Below, piece by piece: positions 32,555 to 44,989 of a stretch of DNA of 64,000 bases (its first letter is position 1; each line of letters starts with the position of its first letter). The stretch is from Gambelia wislizenii (lineage: Eukaryota; Chordata; Lepidosauria; Squamata; Crotaphytidae), in contig JAUMIR010000005.1 in the NCBI GenBank assembly GCA_030847615.1, positions 166,188,596 to 166,252,595 on the forward strand. The letters are read 5' to 3'. The notes under the pieces are model-generated. The model was not told where the DNA came from and ran no database searches. It saw only the letters and a program-made list of their open reading frames with translations. The translations under genes were made by a program, and so were the position numbers.

Positions 32555-32865
32555 TCCCCCTCTTAGTAGGCCTACGTAAGACACCACTCTAAGCCAATTA
32601 TCAAGTCTGCACTCACAGTGTGGGGTAGATGAAAAGACCCCAAGTAAAAGAGCAAAAATTCCTACCTGGCACCAAAGTGACCAATTAAATCTCATTGATT
32701 CAGGGCCAGAAGGGTAGACCAATCAAACAACGAAAAGGAGGAGGCAAAGGGGAGTTGAGCTTATATCCCTTCTAGCCCTGTCCTCCACTCTCCTGGCAAC
32801 AGCACAAGTGCTGAGGCAGTGTTACAGGCCTTGATCCTGCGCTCCATCAAAAGGGGTTCCTATAG
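32555..32865. mobile_element. Unclassified segment shared with 7300-7655
   Basis: 'taagacaccactctaagccaa' followed by 'aattcctacctggcacc' parallels the insert at 7300-7655. Both follow an L2-like ORF2 tail. I cannot define termini. Confidence 0.5.
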
Positions 32866-34507
32866 TTCAGTCACAACTGTGCTGGGAACGCTATTGGTTT
32901 TGGAAGTACAGATCTAAGAATCCTATAACTACCATGAACCACTGGCCATGTCACTTGGGGAATTAGAAGAGCTTTAGTCCAAAAAATGATCTTTCCAAAC
33001 TCTGCTAGTGACCCAACATTCTAAATACAGCCTACTTGGAATCATACTATGGCCTGCCAGGGGTCTGGCCAAGCCTCACTCCCCCCCCCTCCGCTCCAGG
33101 TTCCTTGAGGAGTACTCTGCTAAAATGTCTTACTGAGAATGAAGGATGAACTGCAATGAATAGTTTGGGAGCGATGCTCAATCCATTGGATGGTTAAGGT
33201 AGTCTGTATCTGAACATGTGTCTGGAGTTTTCTACAACCAAACACTCATCTGAATTTTAACAGATTATGTGAAGGACCCACTTCCTGATGAACTCATTTC
33301 TTTTTTTTATGTGTTGTTTGTCAGCAATTCACTGCCAAAATACATGGCAGGGGGTGTGACTAATGAAGATAAAATATTATCAGATACCATAAACAGGTAT
33401 AGAGAACTTTTTTTTTCTTTAGTAGCACAGAAGCTGATGTGAACCAGTTGCATACCCAGAATAATACCATGGTTGAGGAAAATGTCACCTTTTAATTATT
33501 GGCATAAGGTTGACATAAGGTTACTGAACACACTGTCCTAAGTTTTTGTATTTTTACTTGTAGTGTGAAAATTCCTAGTTTTACATTACATTATAACTAC
33601 ACATTTTCTGTGTAGGTGCCCTTATTGTTAATTTTGATGGGGTTAGACAGAGCCTTATTATTCACAGCTTTTCTGTTAATCAAGGGGAAACAGTGTCATC
33701 TTTTATTAATATTTTTTTAAAAAGAAAAGGAAATGTGCTTGGCTGAAGGTAAGTAGGAACAGAATTGTTCTGAAATCTTTTACATATTGTATTCCACTTT
33801 CTGTCGTCAGGGCAACCACTTTCTCTATACTTGCTCAAAACAGATCCACCAATAGGAGACTCTCTGACAGAGAGTTTACATCACAGCAGAAAAGAAAAAC
33901 TGAAGGGTAAAGGGTGGGGGGAAATGAAGAAAGCAACATTATTAACATTCAAAAGCCACTGTAAAATAATATATATATATTAAACTGCCTGGGTTTTATT
34001 TGGACCATCTAAATTCAGACTTTCATCTTGTGGAGCTTTTTTTCACAGGCATGGGTGGGTGTCTTTGATGCAGAAACACCACTCAGTGTTGTAAAAAGGA
34101 AGTAGTATAAATATTAAAGCAAGATACAGCAAAATTGGATGAAGTAGGGAAGATCATTCCCTGAGGCTTCTGTGAAATGTGGCATACACCTGGCATAAAT
34201 AAAATCTGGAAGGGGTATAAGGAACCTGCAAGAATTTACAAAGGGTTTTCTATAGGAAAATAGATCTCTTCTCTCTCCCTCTGTCTTTTTCTTCTTATTC
34301 GGAACTATTAACCTTCATACATCAATAATAAGATACCAGGAATGAAAATGATACAGACAATAGGAATATGCTCAATTTCCTTACATTTGAATCTTCCTCC
34401 AGAATTTTTCTGTATGCTAATCTATGCCACAACATCAAGGTCTCTTTGAGAAGAAAAAGCATACAGTAGTTGACAGCATGTCCATGCTAGCCAAATAATA
34501 TTTGGCA
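32866..34507. other. No gene seen
   Basis: 'tctccctcctcc'-type tracts and an (AT)7 run at 33968-33981 occur. A possible remnant of a palindromic MITE ('ctttagtccaaaaaatga') lies near 32970. Nothing else is recognised. Confidence 0.4.
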
Positions 34508-34985
34508 ATGAGGAGCTCATCTACACCGGCTGCTTAATCAGGGCCAGTCTGAAGCATTATGCTCTGGACAGGCCCTGGATTGACCATGATTGTGGCCACA
34601 CACACCGGGCTGTATCTGGTGCAACAGCCTTTGTTGTCCATATGGGCCAACCAGGCTGACACCACATTGGCCCTGCTGACCCTTTCCCAGTTTTTGGACC
34701 CACCAGTGCTGCCACCTCACCAGCCAAGCAGCTCACTGCAAGAGCCTGCTTAGCTTCTGCTGAAGTTAGAACGAAGTGCCCAGACATGTGATCAACAAAG
34801 ATGGGGTCGCTTTACCCATACTGACCTTAGCAAAAGTGATGCCACCAGCCAGACTCTCACAGGGAGTTGTTTGACTGGCAAGGTGGTGGCAGTGGCTCCT
34901 ACAGAGATCCATCCTCCAACCTGCACTGCTCGGTGCAGAATAAGGGAGATGGTGCTGCATTTGCATGTGAACAACTAGAGTGGGC
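34508..34985. other. GC-richer block, possible decayed TIR element
   Basis: It begins 'gagctcatctacaccggc', which resembles the family-2 terminal repeat, and has the GC-rich interior typical of that family ('aggtggtggcagtggctcc'). I could not find the opposite terminus. The overlapping short frames are not convincing genes. Confidence 0.3.
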
Positions 34986-37900
34986 TAATTGAACCTGATC
35001 CAGCTGTTCAGATGGTAAAAGGAAACAAAACAAAACTCTGAGGTCACTCCAGAGATTCCAGGAAATCCCAGAGTTTCCCCTGACTTTGTTTAGTTTGGAG
35101 CAAAATTAAGGACAAAAAAAGTGGTTCCTTGCCAGAAGTAGCCATATGTCATCTGGACTACCAGCACTGGGATTCAGGGTGAGTGAGTCCACATTTTTTT
35201 CTGATATAAACAAGCCTAAGATGTTCTTGCCCTTGTAAGCAATGCATAATGGGGAACAGCTCTCCATGATCTGCAGAGGCCATGTTTGGTCTTCCACTAA
35301 ATTTTACCTGAAACAAAATTTGAAGATCTGCTTAGATCAAACATCTGATGAATTTTGAAGAAACCTACAAGTCTTTTGTTAACACTAACAAGGGAAACAG
35401 TAGGTGAAAGGAGGAGACAAAAGGTAAAAGTGGTTAACATGGTAAAAGGTGTAGTTATAACTTGGTTATAGTTGGGGTGGAAGATTAAAGGGTTAAGGCA
35501 AAGAGGAAATATGAAGAATGATCTCAAGGAGCAGAAGATGGCACTGTTCTCATTCATGCTTGCTTACACATGTGCAAAACTTATTTTTCTGTGCTCCAGA
35601 AGTAAGAATATCTAGAATGTAAATGACTGAGAAAATTACTATGGAAACCTTGCCCCTTTGCAGTTCTATTTCTGTTCTTCTAGAAGACACATTACTATCG
35701 GTCCCATAGTGGTAGTGCATAAACATTCACATTTATGAAAATTTATAGAAGATGCATAATATGTGCAAATTTAGAAACATTAGCTTAGGTAGTGGAGTTC
35801 TCTTATAAAGTATCTGGAAGGCAGAAACAATGATATCAGACTTATCCCAAAACAGTGTGCATGAGAAAGTAGAGCAAAATGTATTGATCCACAAGGAATG
35901 AAATAGTAGAGGATGGATAAGAAATGTAGTAAACAGCTGTGAGCCAAAGTGACTTGATGATGTTGTAGCACTAGGCATAAAGGAGGGGTATGCTGTGTTA
36001 GAATCACAGAATCTAGTGGGTTAATATTTTTTGGCAGTCCTTCCCTATGAGCAACCTAAAACAAAAAGGAAAAAAGACAAGATACTTTAAATTTGTTTAA
36101 TTTTTTTTAAAAAATGAATAAAAAGAGCAGGCATAGTTCAGTCACAATATGCAGGGATGTGTGAGTCAGGAGTTACAGAGATGACCACTTGGAGCTAAGG
36201 CCAGAAACATTACATAATTAGTCACTCACAAAGTGTAAAGAGTCAAGATGAAAATGAAAGAGTAAACTATGACCACAACTGATTTTAAGATGAATCTGCA
36301 GTGGGGCTGTCTACTAGTGTAGAACTGATTTTAGCAAAGATTGCCTGTGATCACCTGCTATAAATTAAGAGGCAACTCACACCGATTCTAATACCAGGTT
36401 GTGTACACCCTGTCACTACCCAATCTCCTTACTGGAGAGATTCTCCCAAGATCAACTGCCTCCTATCTTAAAATATGAGACTTTAAGAGAAACAAGGCCT
36501 CAAAGGTGGCTCTCTTCTAGCATCTGTGCCTTACACAGCAATAGGTGCCAGACAAAGTATTCTTTTTCAGCCTTTGAAGTGTCAAATAATCTTGTTTCCC
36601 TCTTCTTCGGTGTCCCATCATGACAAAGAGCAAGACTATTACTTGGGTTCTTGTCTTCACTGGTGGCTTAACACATAGTTCTCCAAAAAAAGTGCTCGTA
36701 TCTACCAATGACAGATACACCCCTTCACTTCTGTACAGTTAGGGGTAAAAACAGTGGAAACAGTGTTTTTGTCAAATCTGGCTTTAAGGACGCTCCAAGG
36801 ACTACCAAGAAATAAAATGCCCTCCAGAGCAAAGCAGGAGTCAAGCTGAGGGCAAGCATGGAATATGCCTGGAAGAGGCCCCCATAAATTCCCCACAAAT
36901 TCACACCTGGATACAAACATCCTGCATCTTCTCTGAAATGGAAACACCAAGTCTCCTGAGGAGACAGGTATCTTACAGGCATCAAACATACAAGGAAACT
37001 TCGTTGGTACATAGATGAAGCTGACACCCTTGCATTTGAGAGACCAAAAAGGGTTCCCTGTCAATCATTAAGATTCAGATTGTTCCAATCTCCCAGATCC
37101 TGGCTGTCTGGAATCCCTTTGTAAAACATTTGAGAACTGTCTGAAATCAAATGTTTCTTTTGTCCAGGGGACATCTTCAAAGTGTTAATTTCCTATAAAA
37201 CCCCTGGAAAAGCTTAAGTTTTTCAGTTCAGTCCAATGTCCTAACTGAATCCACGCTGCTCCATCCCTTGACTTCCCCCACCCTTCTCTCCATCGGTCTG
37301 AATTACCTGCTAATTCTCTGGACCTTGAGATGGCTTCCAGCCAGCTTTGGGCTTTCCTCCACCACTCCACTAATCTTAACCTTCCCTTTCCCTAGTTTCT
37401 TCTGCCCCACTTTTGCTGCTGCTACTCAAGTGTAATATTGCTTCTTTGTGGAGACAAGCTGCAACATGAATCTGCATATAGAAGAAAACCATGTGTAACT
37501 GGCATCTTTAACTGATAATCCCAGGGGATAAAACATGTGGTAAACGAGCCTATATTTACTGGCTGCCTTCTTGGGCACAATTCATAAAAGAGACACTCTC
37601 AAATTCTGAACAAGGAAGCAGCACAAAGGGGCATCAACTTGCATGCTTTCTTATTGTTTCCCAAACAAGTGATTCAGACTCTCATAGTGACTTCAAATTC
37701 TTTGTCAAATACCTTTATTTATTTATCACTTACAAATCAAGGCTACCCAAACAGAAATGTCAAACATAAGTAGTCTACAACTTCCCTATTTGGTTAAAAC
37801 AAAAGCCAGATGCTCATCTGAGTTTGCCTAATAGGATAAGGGTCCCTTTAGCAGGAAGCTGGGCTGTTTTCCTGCTGCTCCTGATCACCTGCTTTCCTTT

Positions 37901-38754
37901 CCTTTTCACCATACCATGAAAGGATACTATCAACCACAATGGGATACTTGTGTTATAATGGCAAGGATGCCTGTTACAGTAGTCTTGAGAACCAACACCA
38001 TAGGGGTGATTAGACTGCTCGTAGCTCTTTTAAATGATATCAATATACTGTAAGACTGATAAGGACCCCCAAGGCTGAACATGTCCGTACATCCCAGCAT
38101 TAAGAAAACAAAAACAAAAACAGCAAACTGAACAGTGAATTATTCTAAGACTGATAAATGTGGTTCCTCTGCATCCTCTCCTTATCTTTGGAATTAACCC
38201 CTCTAAACAGCAACCTGAGAATGACCATGAATTTCCCTTTCAAAACATATTCTTTACTGGCTAGAAGAAGTGATTATATATGATCAAAGATTAAGGACCA
38301 AAAGGGAGAGCCTGAATAGGGGACACATTGTACTCACCAGTAGAAAGGGTCAAAGGTATTTGGCAGTGTCCAGCTGTGATCCTTGCCACTATAATCCACC
38401 CAGTACTTACTAGGTTAGGAAAAGCCCAGCCCTACTTGGGGAATACTCCCTTGTGCCTGTCTACTCCTCATGCCTAACACTGCAGGAAGAGGTGTAGCAT
38501 TAACAAAGGAACATGGGAAGAGCAGTCTGACTCCAGGGCCCTGTGGGCATTCAGGCTCCCACAGGAGCATGCCAGGTATCATTAATTTACCTGATATGCT
38601 GCATCTTTGGTTAGTTCCATTGTGTGCTGCATAGCTGCAACACTGTCACCTGGCCCTTGAAATCTAATGGAAGACAAACTTTAGAGTCCAATTCCATTTG
38701 CACTCCCTTGTTGGCACCATCCTTCTCTACAGCAGTTAAATGGTTCAACGTTCC
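34986..38754. other. No gene seen; long unique-looking stretch
   Basis: No LINE, SINE or TIR element is recognised. A minus-strand frame of 120 codons at 36702-37064 and its 100-codon overlap have no domain, no similarity I know, and no supporting splice context. An 'atttatttatcacttacaaa' fragment near 37720 may be the last bases of an L2-like 3' end. Confidence 0.45.
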
Positions 38755-39080
38755 CTCAGTGACGTGTAGGAATTTAATTCTTCACTAAGTTTCTTCTTGA
38801 AGGCTGCAACAAGTAATTTCAGCATTTTTCTTCCCACTTCACGAGAGTCTTTGAAAACCACACAGTTTTTGAATTCCCAATTTGTTGGGACTTATTCTAT
38901 GCAAAAATTTTACATGGTTGTTTTACACAGAAAACAGCGTTTTCTTCATGAAAAGTAATATTTAAACAGAGAAATAGTAATTCCAGTACAGCAAATCTTG
39001 TTTCCTGCAGAGAAAACTCTGTTTTCTATGCAAATCAACTATGTGTAATTTTATGCAGAACAAATGCACAATTACAGCTC
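38755..39080. repeat. Palindrome-rich unclassified repeat, copy C
   Basis: 'ttcttcactaagtttcttc' and 'gctgcaacaagtaatttcag' match 19885-19920. The distal part has 'acacagaaaacagcgttttc' and 'ctgcagagaaaactctg', variants of the TTTTCTGTGCAGAAAA motif. The family is unknown. Confidence 0.55.
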
Positions 39081-39169
39081 TTTTTTTATAGAATAGATGA
39101 GAAAATCTAGTAAAACCTACCCCTTCCTTGTGAATACATTTTTTGTTATTTGCTGCCAAGTGTACTATG

Positions 39170-40100
39170 ACTTGTGTTGTTTCTAGGAACGAAAGTACTC
39201 CAAGAGCCCAGGTCATCAAATCAGGTTTTACAAATTCAGACTTGTGGCTTCCTTTATTGAATCAATCTATGTGTAATGTTGTCTTCTGCTTTTCCTATTG
39301 ACTTCCACTTTACTGAACATCATCTCATGATATGTCCCAGGTATAACAACAACAACAACATTTCTTACCCACCTCTCCCCAAGGCTCGAGGCAGGGCACA
39401 ATAACAAACAAGTAAAAAAACCCCCCAAGATTAAAATAAACATTACATTAAAATCATTCATTCAAATTTAAAATTCGTAGATTTAAAAGGTATAACAGCC
39501 TCAGTTTAGTCATTTTGAGTTTTAGTGAGAGTTGAGGCCTAATTTATGCAAGGACCAATTCATTTGTTTTTTAAGCAGCCCATAGTATCCTCAGAACTCT
39601 TCCCCAGCACCACACATCAAATGAGTTGATTTTCTTCCTGTCACTTTTATTTACTGCCTAGCTTTCATAACTGTGCATAGAAGGTGGAGATACTATGGCA
39701 TGGGTGATTCTGACTTTGGTATTTAATGACATATCTTTACACTTGAGGATCTTATCTGGATCATTCATAGCTGCACTTCCACATCTTAGTCTTCTGATTT
39801 CTTGACTACAGTCTACATTTTGATTAATGAATGAGCCAAAGTACAGAAAATCTTTAACGATTTGTATGTATTTGTTGCCCACTTTATCATTTATTTATCA
39901 TTATCATATTTATGATTTGTTCCCTGTACTTTTAAAATGTTCAGCTGTAGTCCTGCTTTTGCACTTTATTCCTTAACTTTTATCAACTGGAACAGATTCT
40001 TTGCTATTTTCTGTTAGCAGAACGTTGTCATCAGCATATCTTAAATCGTTGATAAATTTCCTCCCCCCATTTTTTTGCCTCCTTCTTCTGAGGCTAAATC
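39170..40100 (-). pseudogene. BovB reverse transcriptase C-terminal part
   Basis: Minus-strand pieces in order: an 'INDLRYADDNVLL' catalytic box (motif C, YADD retained, near 40010-40050); 'FLYFGSFINQNVDCSQEIRR'; 'KVRITHAIVSP'; 'VWCWGRVLRILWAA' and 'IRPQLSLKLKMTKLRLLY'; then, past the L2 insert, 'SIKEATSLNL'. All match the RTE/BovB C-terminal region. It is interrupted by stops and a LINE tail, so it is not functional. Confidence 0.85.
39339..39480 (-). mobile_element. L2-like LINE 3' terminus inserted in BovB
   Basis: A CAA trinucleotide run (39343-39360) is followed by 'cccaaggctcgaggcagggc' and an A-rich stretch. On the minus strand this is the standard L2-like 3' end with a TTG tail. The BovB protein continues on both sides. 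Confidence 0.75.
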
Positions 40101-40395
40101 TGCTTTCTGTATGAGATTGTACCTATATAGAAAGAGGGGGAAAGCAAGGTATAACCAAATACATTGTTAGTAGTAATGCCAATAGTAGGACCTATAATAT
40201 ATTTGATCTAATCTTATATGTACAAAACCAGGGAGCATCAAATGAACCTATTACCATGCGGAAGGGCAAAGACACTGTCAGTTTCACAACTACTTTCCCA
40301 CAGCTCCTCTAAGTTGTACAGAAGCTGTCCTGGTGCTGAACATCTATGAAGAGAGTGCAGCATGTGAAAAGTTCCCTTACAACTCAGAGCAACTA

Positions 40396-41013
40396 GGGGG
40401 GTTTTCAGATAGGGGGAAAAAAAAAAGTATTCCTGTCCCAGAATCTCTACTCCTGCCCTTGTCCCATCTCTGTCATGCCACAATCACCCTCCCCACTACA
40501 CTTACCTCCTCCCTCATCATTCCCACAGCCCAGGAGTGAATGGAGCTCTAACAGAGCTCCTTTCACTTCCTGGATTGAAATCCTGTGGATTCTCATGAGA
40601 AGACGTGACTGTGAGAAATTCAAAAATAAAAGTAAAAAGAACATGAAAAAAGTGACAGCTTTAAAAGGTAGAAGTACCTTTTAAAAGGTAAAAGTAACCC
40701 AGGGAGTGTCATAAAAAGTATGTAACTTACCTGGATATCCCGATCTCACCTGGAAGTATTCTGGCAGAGATCTCCCATTGATGCTGGGATCTTGCCAGCA
40801 TAAAGGGGGACCTTTTTGTTTACAGGAACATCTGTGACAGAAATGGAATGGGGGATCTATTGACGGCTTATCCCATCAATAAAAAGCAGTGTTGGCGGAA
40901 TGGCAAGAGAACGGGTGAATAACAAGGGGGAAATGACATCATCTGAAAAGGGAGCCCTTTTGCGATCTCCTGGCATTTGTGTAATGCCACTTTTAATGTA
41001 TCTGATAATCTCA
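40396..41013 (-). mobile_element. TIR DNA element, family 3, copy C
   Basis: The left end 'ggggttttcagat' is an imperfect inverted copy of the right end 'atctgataatctc'. The interior has 'ggagctctaacagagctcc', 'gaaatcctgtggattctcatg' and 'gaaattcaaaaataaaag' in common with 10577-11137. Minus-strand donor-like sites AGGTAAGTG (40499-40507) and CAGGTAAGTT (40724-40733) sit in the family positions. Confidence 0.8.
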
Positions 41014-42529
41014 TAGGAGAGGATTATCAATAAAGCTGAAAATGTATTTACTGTACCCATGGTAGTAGATCCACTGGTTGTCCTTTCAAGTCAAGAACTC
41101 CAGGCCATCAATGGAACAAAATTGTGGTGGCGGCAGCAAAAGAGGTCTGAAGGCATATGAACTAAAAACCAACTACTCTGTAGCTCTGCACCCCAAATCC
41201 AATCTACCGCTCACCAGTCTGACCACTATCTGGTCTCCTACTGCTTTAGGTAGCTCCAGTAATCACAAAGGATCCATATGAGGTTCTAGCACATGCAGAT
41301 TGAGTAAATCTGCAGAGGTAACCTCAGTTATATAAATTCTTCCCACGTCTATTAAATATAATGTTATCTTGATTCAATTTGGAGGCAGAGGGAAGTTTTT
41401 CACCAGCAAATTCAGGGAACACTTGATTTTCCATTTTAACAGAGAATGTTGAACAAACGTGCAACATGCCCTGCAATTGTTTCAGGGCAACTGTAAAACT
41501 GAGTTTCACCTTATTTGGAGCATGGAGAAGTGGCTCTTTCTCATTTCTCTTCCTCCTTGTCTGCAAGGAGTGAGTGGGGAAAATGGTCAAGCTAATTATC
41601 TCCCCTGACCATGTATGGAAATACAACAAGCCACGGAGTGTACTTGCTGTGCTGCATCTGGCCACCTGTGATATTGTATATACATAGACTGGTGACTTTC
41701 TGAGAATATCCTTTGAATAAAATAGGTAGTTGGCAACCAGCCTGGTCAGTTGGGTGAGTGAGTACCTAGCTAGCTAGTTTCTAATTATTCCCTCCCATAG
41801 ACATGGAAGGGGGGCATGTGGAAGGAGTGGTAATGTAACTCTGATAATTCAAGGCTTAAAAAGAAGCTTAAATTTCCCATCCCACCCAATCTGAAACAAT
41901 TTTCTCTTTTCCCTCCCACTCATCCTATATCTGATGGCTCAGACTCATTCATCTAACCACTTAACTAGATCTCCTAGTTATAGGTAACAAATATATGTGT
42001 CAGTGGCAGTAGCTCTAAGAGAGGATGGAGAGACTGCACTCAGACTCTACAAGTTTTAAGCAAAGACAAGGAAACAGAGCCAAGGTCACACACAGGAGCC
42101 AGAAATCAGACAGAGAAGGTCTAGGAGGCAGAGCTGAGGTGGAAAAAAAGTCTGGATTTCTCTTCCTGGAATTGAAATCCAAAATGAAGATACATGTTTT
42201 TTTTAAAAAAAAATTTTTTTAAAATTAATATATTTTAACCTTCAGAAATCCTTTTTATATTATTTACATTGCTTTTACATTTAAAAACAATTTTAAAGTA
42301 TTGTTAGTATATTTAGGACAGGCAAAAACAAACAAACAAGGTTGGATGCCTGCAGAGACAGACATATTACAGGAATTCAGCAAGAATTCAAGGCATGGCT
42401 TGGTTACTGCTGACAACATGTGTCAGTGGTAGCCTTTTTATCCAGTTGTTGATCATTTCCTATCTGCAATACAGCTATTCAAGGAATTTACTTATCTGAA
42501 ATATTCTGCATGTGGGATTCTTACTCTTT
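41014..42529. other. No gene seen
   Basis: Includes an A/T homopolymer cluster at 42197-42235. The 113-codon minus-strand frame at 41324-41665 shows no recognisable domain. No repeat family is recognised. Confidence 0.4.
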
Positions 42530-42898
42530 GGGGCCAGTTACAAGGCAGAATAAAGTGCACAAAATTCTGGATTTCTGTCCTTTCGCACCAGCGGTTCATA
42601 GTTCACATGATTTATTGCTAAATTGGAAGATCCAGTGAGTTTCGCCTTTCTAAGTTTACACAGAGAAAGGGGGGGCATGGCCTCCAGATCACTTTCATTA
42701 AAGCCAGGCAGGAGATGGGGAGGAAGCAAGGAGGGGGGCAGTGTGAGCAGGAAAGAGACCGTAAGTTCATAGCTTCGTCTGTATATAAAGCAACAAATAA
42801 GGAGGGAGACCACGGAGGAGGAGAGAAATAATGACAAAGGAGGGAAGGTAAGCAGCCGAGATCCCTGCCAGTTGAGCAGACTGCTTCTCTCTCTCTGT

Positions 42899-43511
42899 GG
42901 GTCCATCTATACGATTAAAAAAAATCCGTTTGGGGGGGTAAAAAATACAAATAGGCAGTCGTTCATATGCATACGATCCACCTACACAATTTTTTAATCC
43001 CCCCCTAAACTCCGTATGACCCCCCCCTTCCCCAGCTGGCTGGAGCAAGCAAGCCAAGCAGCAGTTTTAAATCTCCCGCCGCTTTTTGTTTAATTTAAAA
43101 AGGTACCTGCTTTGTGAACACTTGGTTTTCCCTATTTACAATGTAAAATAAAAATAAATATATATAAAATTCACGGACTTACCGGACTCTCGCTTAGCTG
43201 GGAATCCAACATGGCAGGCACTCCCAATTCCCCTCCTTGCTAGCCCCACCCCCTCTACTCAGCCAGCCAATCAGATTACACTGCCTGTTTGTATGTGTGC
43301 GAACGGGGTGTACAGACCACCAGCCATTCAAACGGCTGTACGGATTTTATACTGAGATCCGCTACTCCTTCTGAACGCCGAATCCATGTAGTTTACGGGG
43401 GATTCACTAGCCCCCCTTCTGAATGACACGTATGAATCCGAACAGCCATGTGTATGGAAGAGCGATCTTCTGAACGGCATTTGTATTTTTTTTTACCGTG
43501 TAGATGGGCCC
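42899..43511 (+). mobile_element. TIR DNA element, family 1, copy B
   Basis: The ends 'gggtccatctatacg' and (reverse complement) 'gggcccatctacacgg' are inverted repeats. It is the complete counterpart of 1-588. It sits in the CT-rich part of the family-4 host, which makes its target duplication unreadable. The CpG content is notable ('acgccgaatcc', 'gagcgatc'). Confidence 0.88.
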
Positions 43512-43599
43512 TAAGTCTCTCTCTCTCTCACACACACACACAGACACAAAAGAACAATGCAGCTGAGATTCCATTCACTCTGTAATTTCTGACAGTTGA

Positions 43600-43633
43600 G
43601 CAGACTGCTTCTCTCTCTCTCTCTCTCTCTCTC
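43600..43633 (+). repeat. (CT)n microsatellite
   Basis: A CT run after a second copy of 'gttgagcagactgcttctct' (the first is at 42870), all within the family-4 element. Confidence 0.9.
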
Positions 43634-43676
43634 CTTCTCTGATGCCAGCGTGCACGCACACACACAAAAGAATGAA

Positions 43677-44279
43677 TCATATAATCATAGAATCATAGAA
43701 TTGCAGAGTTGGAAGAGACCATGAGGGCCATCCAGTCCAACCCCCCTGCCACGCAGGAAATCTTGATCAAAGCATCCCCAACAGATGGCCATCCAGCCTC
43801 TGTTTAAAGACCTCCAAGGAAGGAGACCCTACCACACTCCGAGGGAGTGTGTTCCACTGCCGAACAGCTCTTACTGTCAAAAAGTTCCTCCTCATGTTGA
43901 GGTGGAATCTTTGTTCCTGGAGCTTGCACCCATTGCTCCATGTTCCAGTCTCTGGAGCAGCAGAAAACAAGCCCGCTCCATCCTCAGCGTGACATCCCTT
44001 CAAATACTTAAACAGGGCTATCATATCGCCTCTTAACCGTCTTTTTTCCAGGCTAAACATACCCAGCTCCCTAAGTCTCTCCTCATAAGGCATCGTTTCC
44101 AGACCTTTCACCATTTTAGTTGCCCTTCTCTGGACACGCTCCAATTTGTCAATATCCTTTCTGAATTGTGGTGCCCAGAACTGGACACAGTATTCCAAGT
44201 GAGGTCTGACCAAGGCAGAATAGAGTGGCACTATTACTTCCCTTGATCTAGACACTATACTTCTATTGATACAGCCAGT
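43677..44279 (-). mobile_element. CR1 LINE 3' end, antisense
   Basis: The 3' terminus shows the diagnostic short tandem tail: two overlapping ATTCTATG-type units on the minus strand ('aatcatagaatcatagaa'). The element is 5'-truncated within the C-terminal domain of ORF2, as is usual for CR1. It is inserted in a family-4 TIR element. Confidence 0.93.
43767..44275 (-). pseudogene. CR1 ORF2 C-terminal domain, open
   Basis: The minus-strand frame stays open for about 170 codons: '[20 protein letters not shown]', '[16 protein letters not shown]', '[20 protein letters not shown]', '[20 protein letters not shown]' and '[15 protein letters not shown]'. No stop codon interrupts it, so it is the youngest-looking retroelement fragment in the window. 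Lacking endonuclease and RT, it cannot act on its own. Confidence 0.92.
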
Positions 44280-44989
44280 GATCAGTCTCTCTCTCTCATA
44301 CACACATATAGAAGAGAGAGAAGGAGAGAGGAACAATAATTATGTTAGAAGGTAAGCCAGCTGGCTGGATCTTTTCAAGCCTCCTCTCTTGCAAGTCCTC
44401 CCCCCTCCTTTTTGGTCAATTCAACCAATCATGGATAAGCTCTGCTGTGCCAATTTCAAAAACACTGCTGACAGTTCCCACTGCCATAAGCGAAATGGTC
44501 GTTCACACAGTCGATAGTACGCTAACTTGCGCTACTTTTCAAAAAAGACGGGGAAAATAGCGAAAGTTAACACTGCATGATTTATGGGGTTTTTTGCTCC
44601 CCTCCTTCTGAATATGGTGACTTTGATCCAAGAGATGTGGGAACTATTAGGACTCTGTGAATTCTTAGAGGAATTTTTGCCGTGTAAACGGCCCCTTTGT
44701 GAATTTTTCTGTTCTCAGGTTCTCTTTCCTGGTGACACCATTCTATTCTGCCTCTTTAATTGTTACAGCTTTTGGAGACTTGTGGGGGAACTCTGCTTCT
44801 GAGTCTCTTGCAGTAGCCCCCTCCCCCAGGGAAGGAATTCTCAGTCATTCCCCATTGAGGGTCCTATCTCCTCCTTGACTCTTTAGCAAGTCCTGAAAAG
44901 GTCTCAACAAGTGCTCTGAGGGATCTGAATTTCATGACACTGCATATATGGCAATCAAAAGCAGGGGGCCTGTTGGCAGAGTCCATCAT

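Larger units (their letters stand above)
39150..40135 (-). mobile_element. BovB/RTE 3' half, antisense, split by an L2-like tail
   Basis: The minus strand carries the end of the reverse transcriptase and the C-terminal domain to the 3' end. An antisense L2-like terminus (39339-39480) is inserted between the RT C-terminal part and the final 'SIKEATSLNL' codons. This third BovB copy complements the two 5' copies elsewhere. Confidence 0.8.
42530..44695 (-). mobile_element. TIR DNA element, family 4, copy B, containing two younger insertions
   Basis: The left end 'ggggccagttacaaggcaga' and right end (reverse complement 'ggggccgtttacacggcaa') are inverted. TTT flanks both sides (42527-42529, 44696-44698). 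Once the inserts at 42899-43511 and 43677-44279 are set aside, the rest aligns in inverse orientation with 24377-25480, including the CT/GT microsatellites and 'gttgagcagactgcttctct'. No transposase is seen. Confidence 0.85.

Noticed and set aside
36702..37064. A 120-codon minus-strand frame (and a 100-codon overlap)
   Set aside because: I see no familiar domain, no splice or promoter context, and no transposon motif. Frames of this length are expected by chance in 64 kb.
43767..44336. A functional gene of 189 codons on the minus strand
   Set aside because: It is the C-terminal end of CR1 ORF2 plus upstream host-element sequence. The first ~20 codons come from microsatellite DNA.
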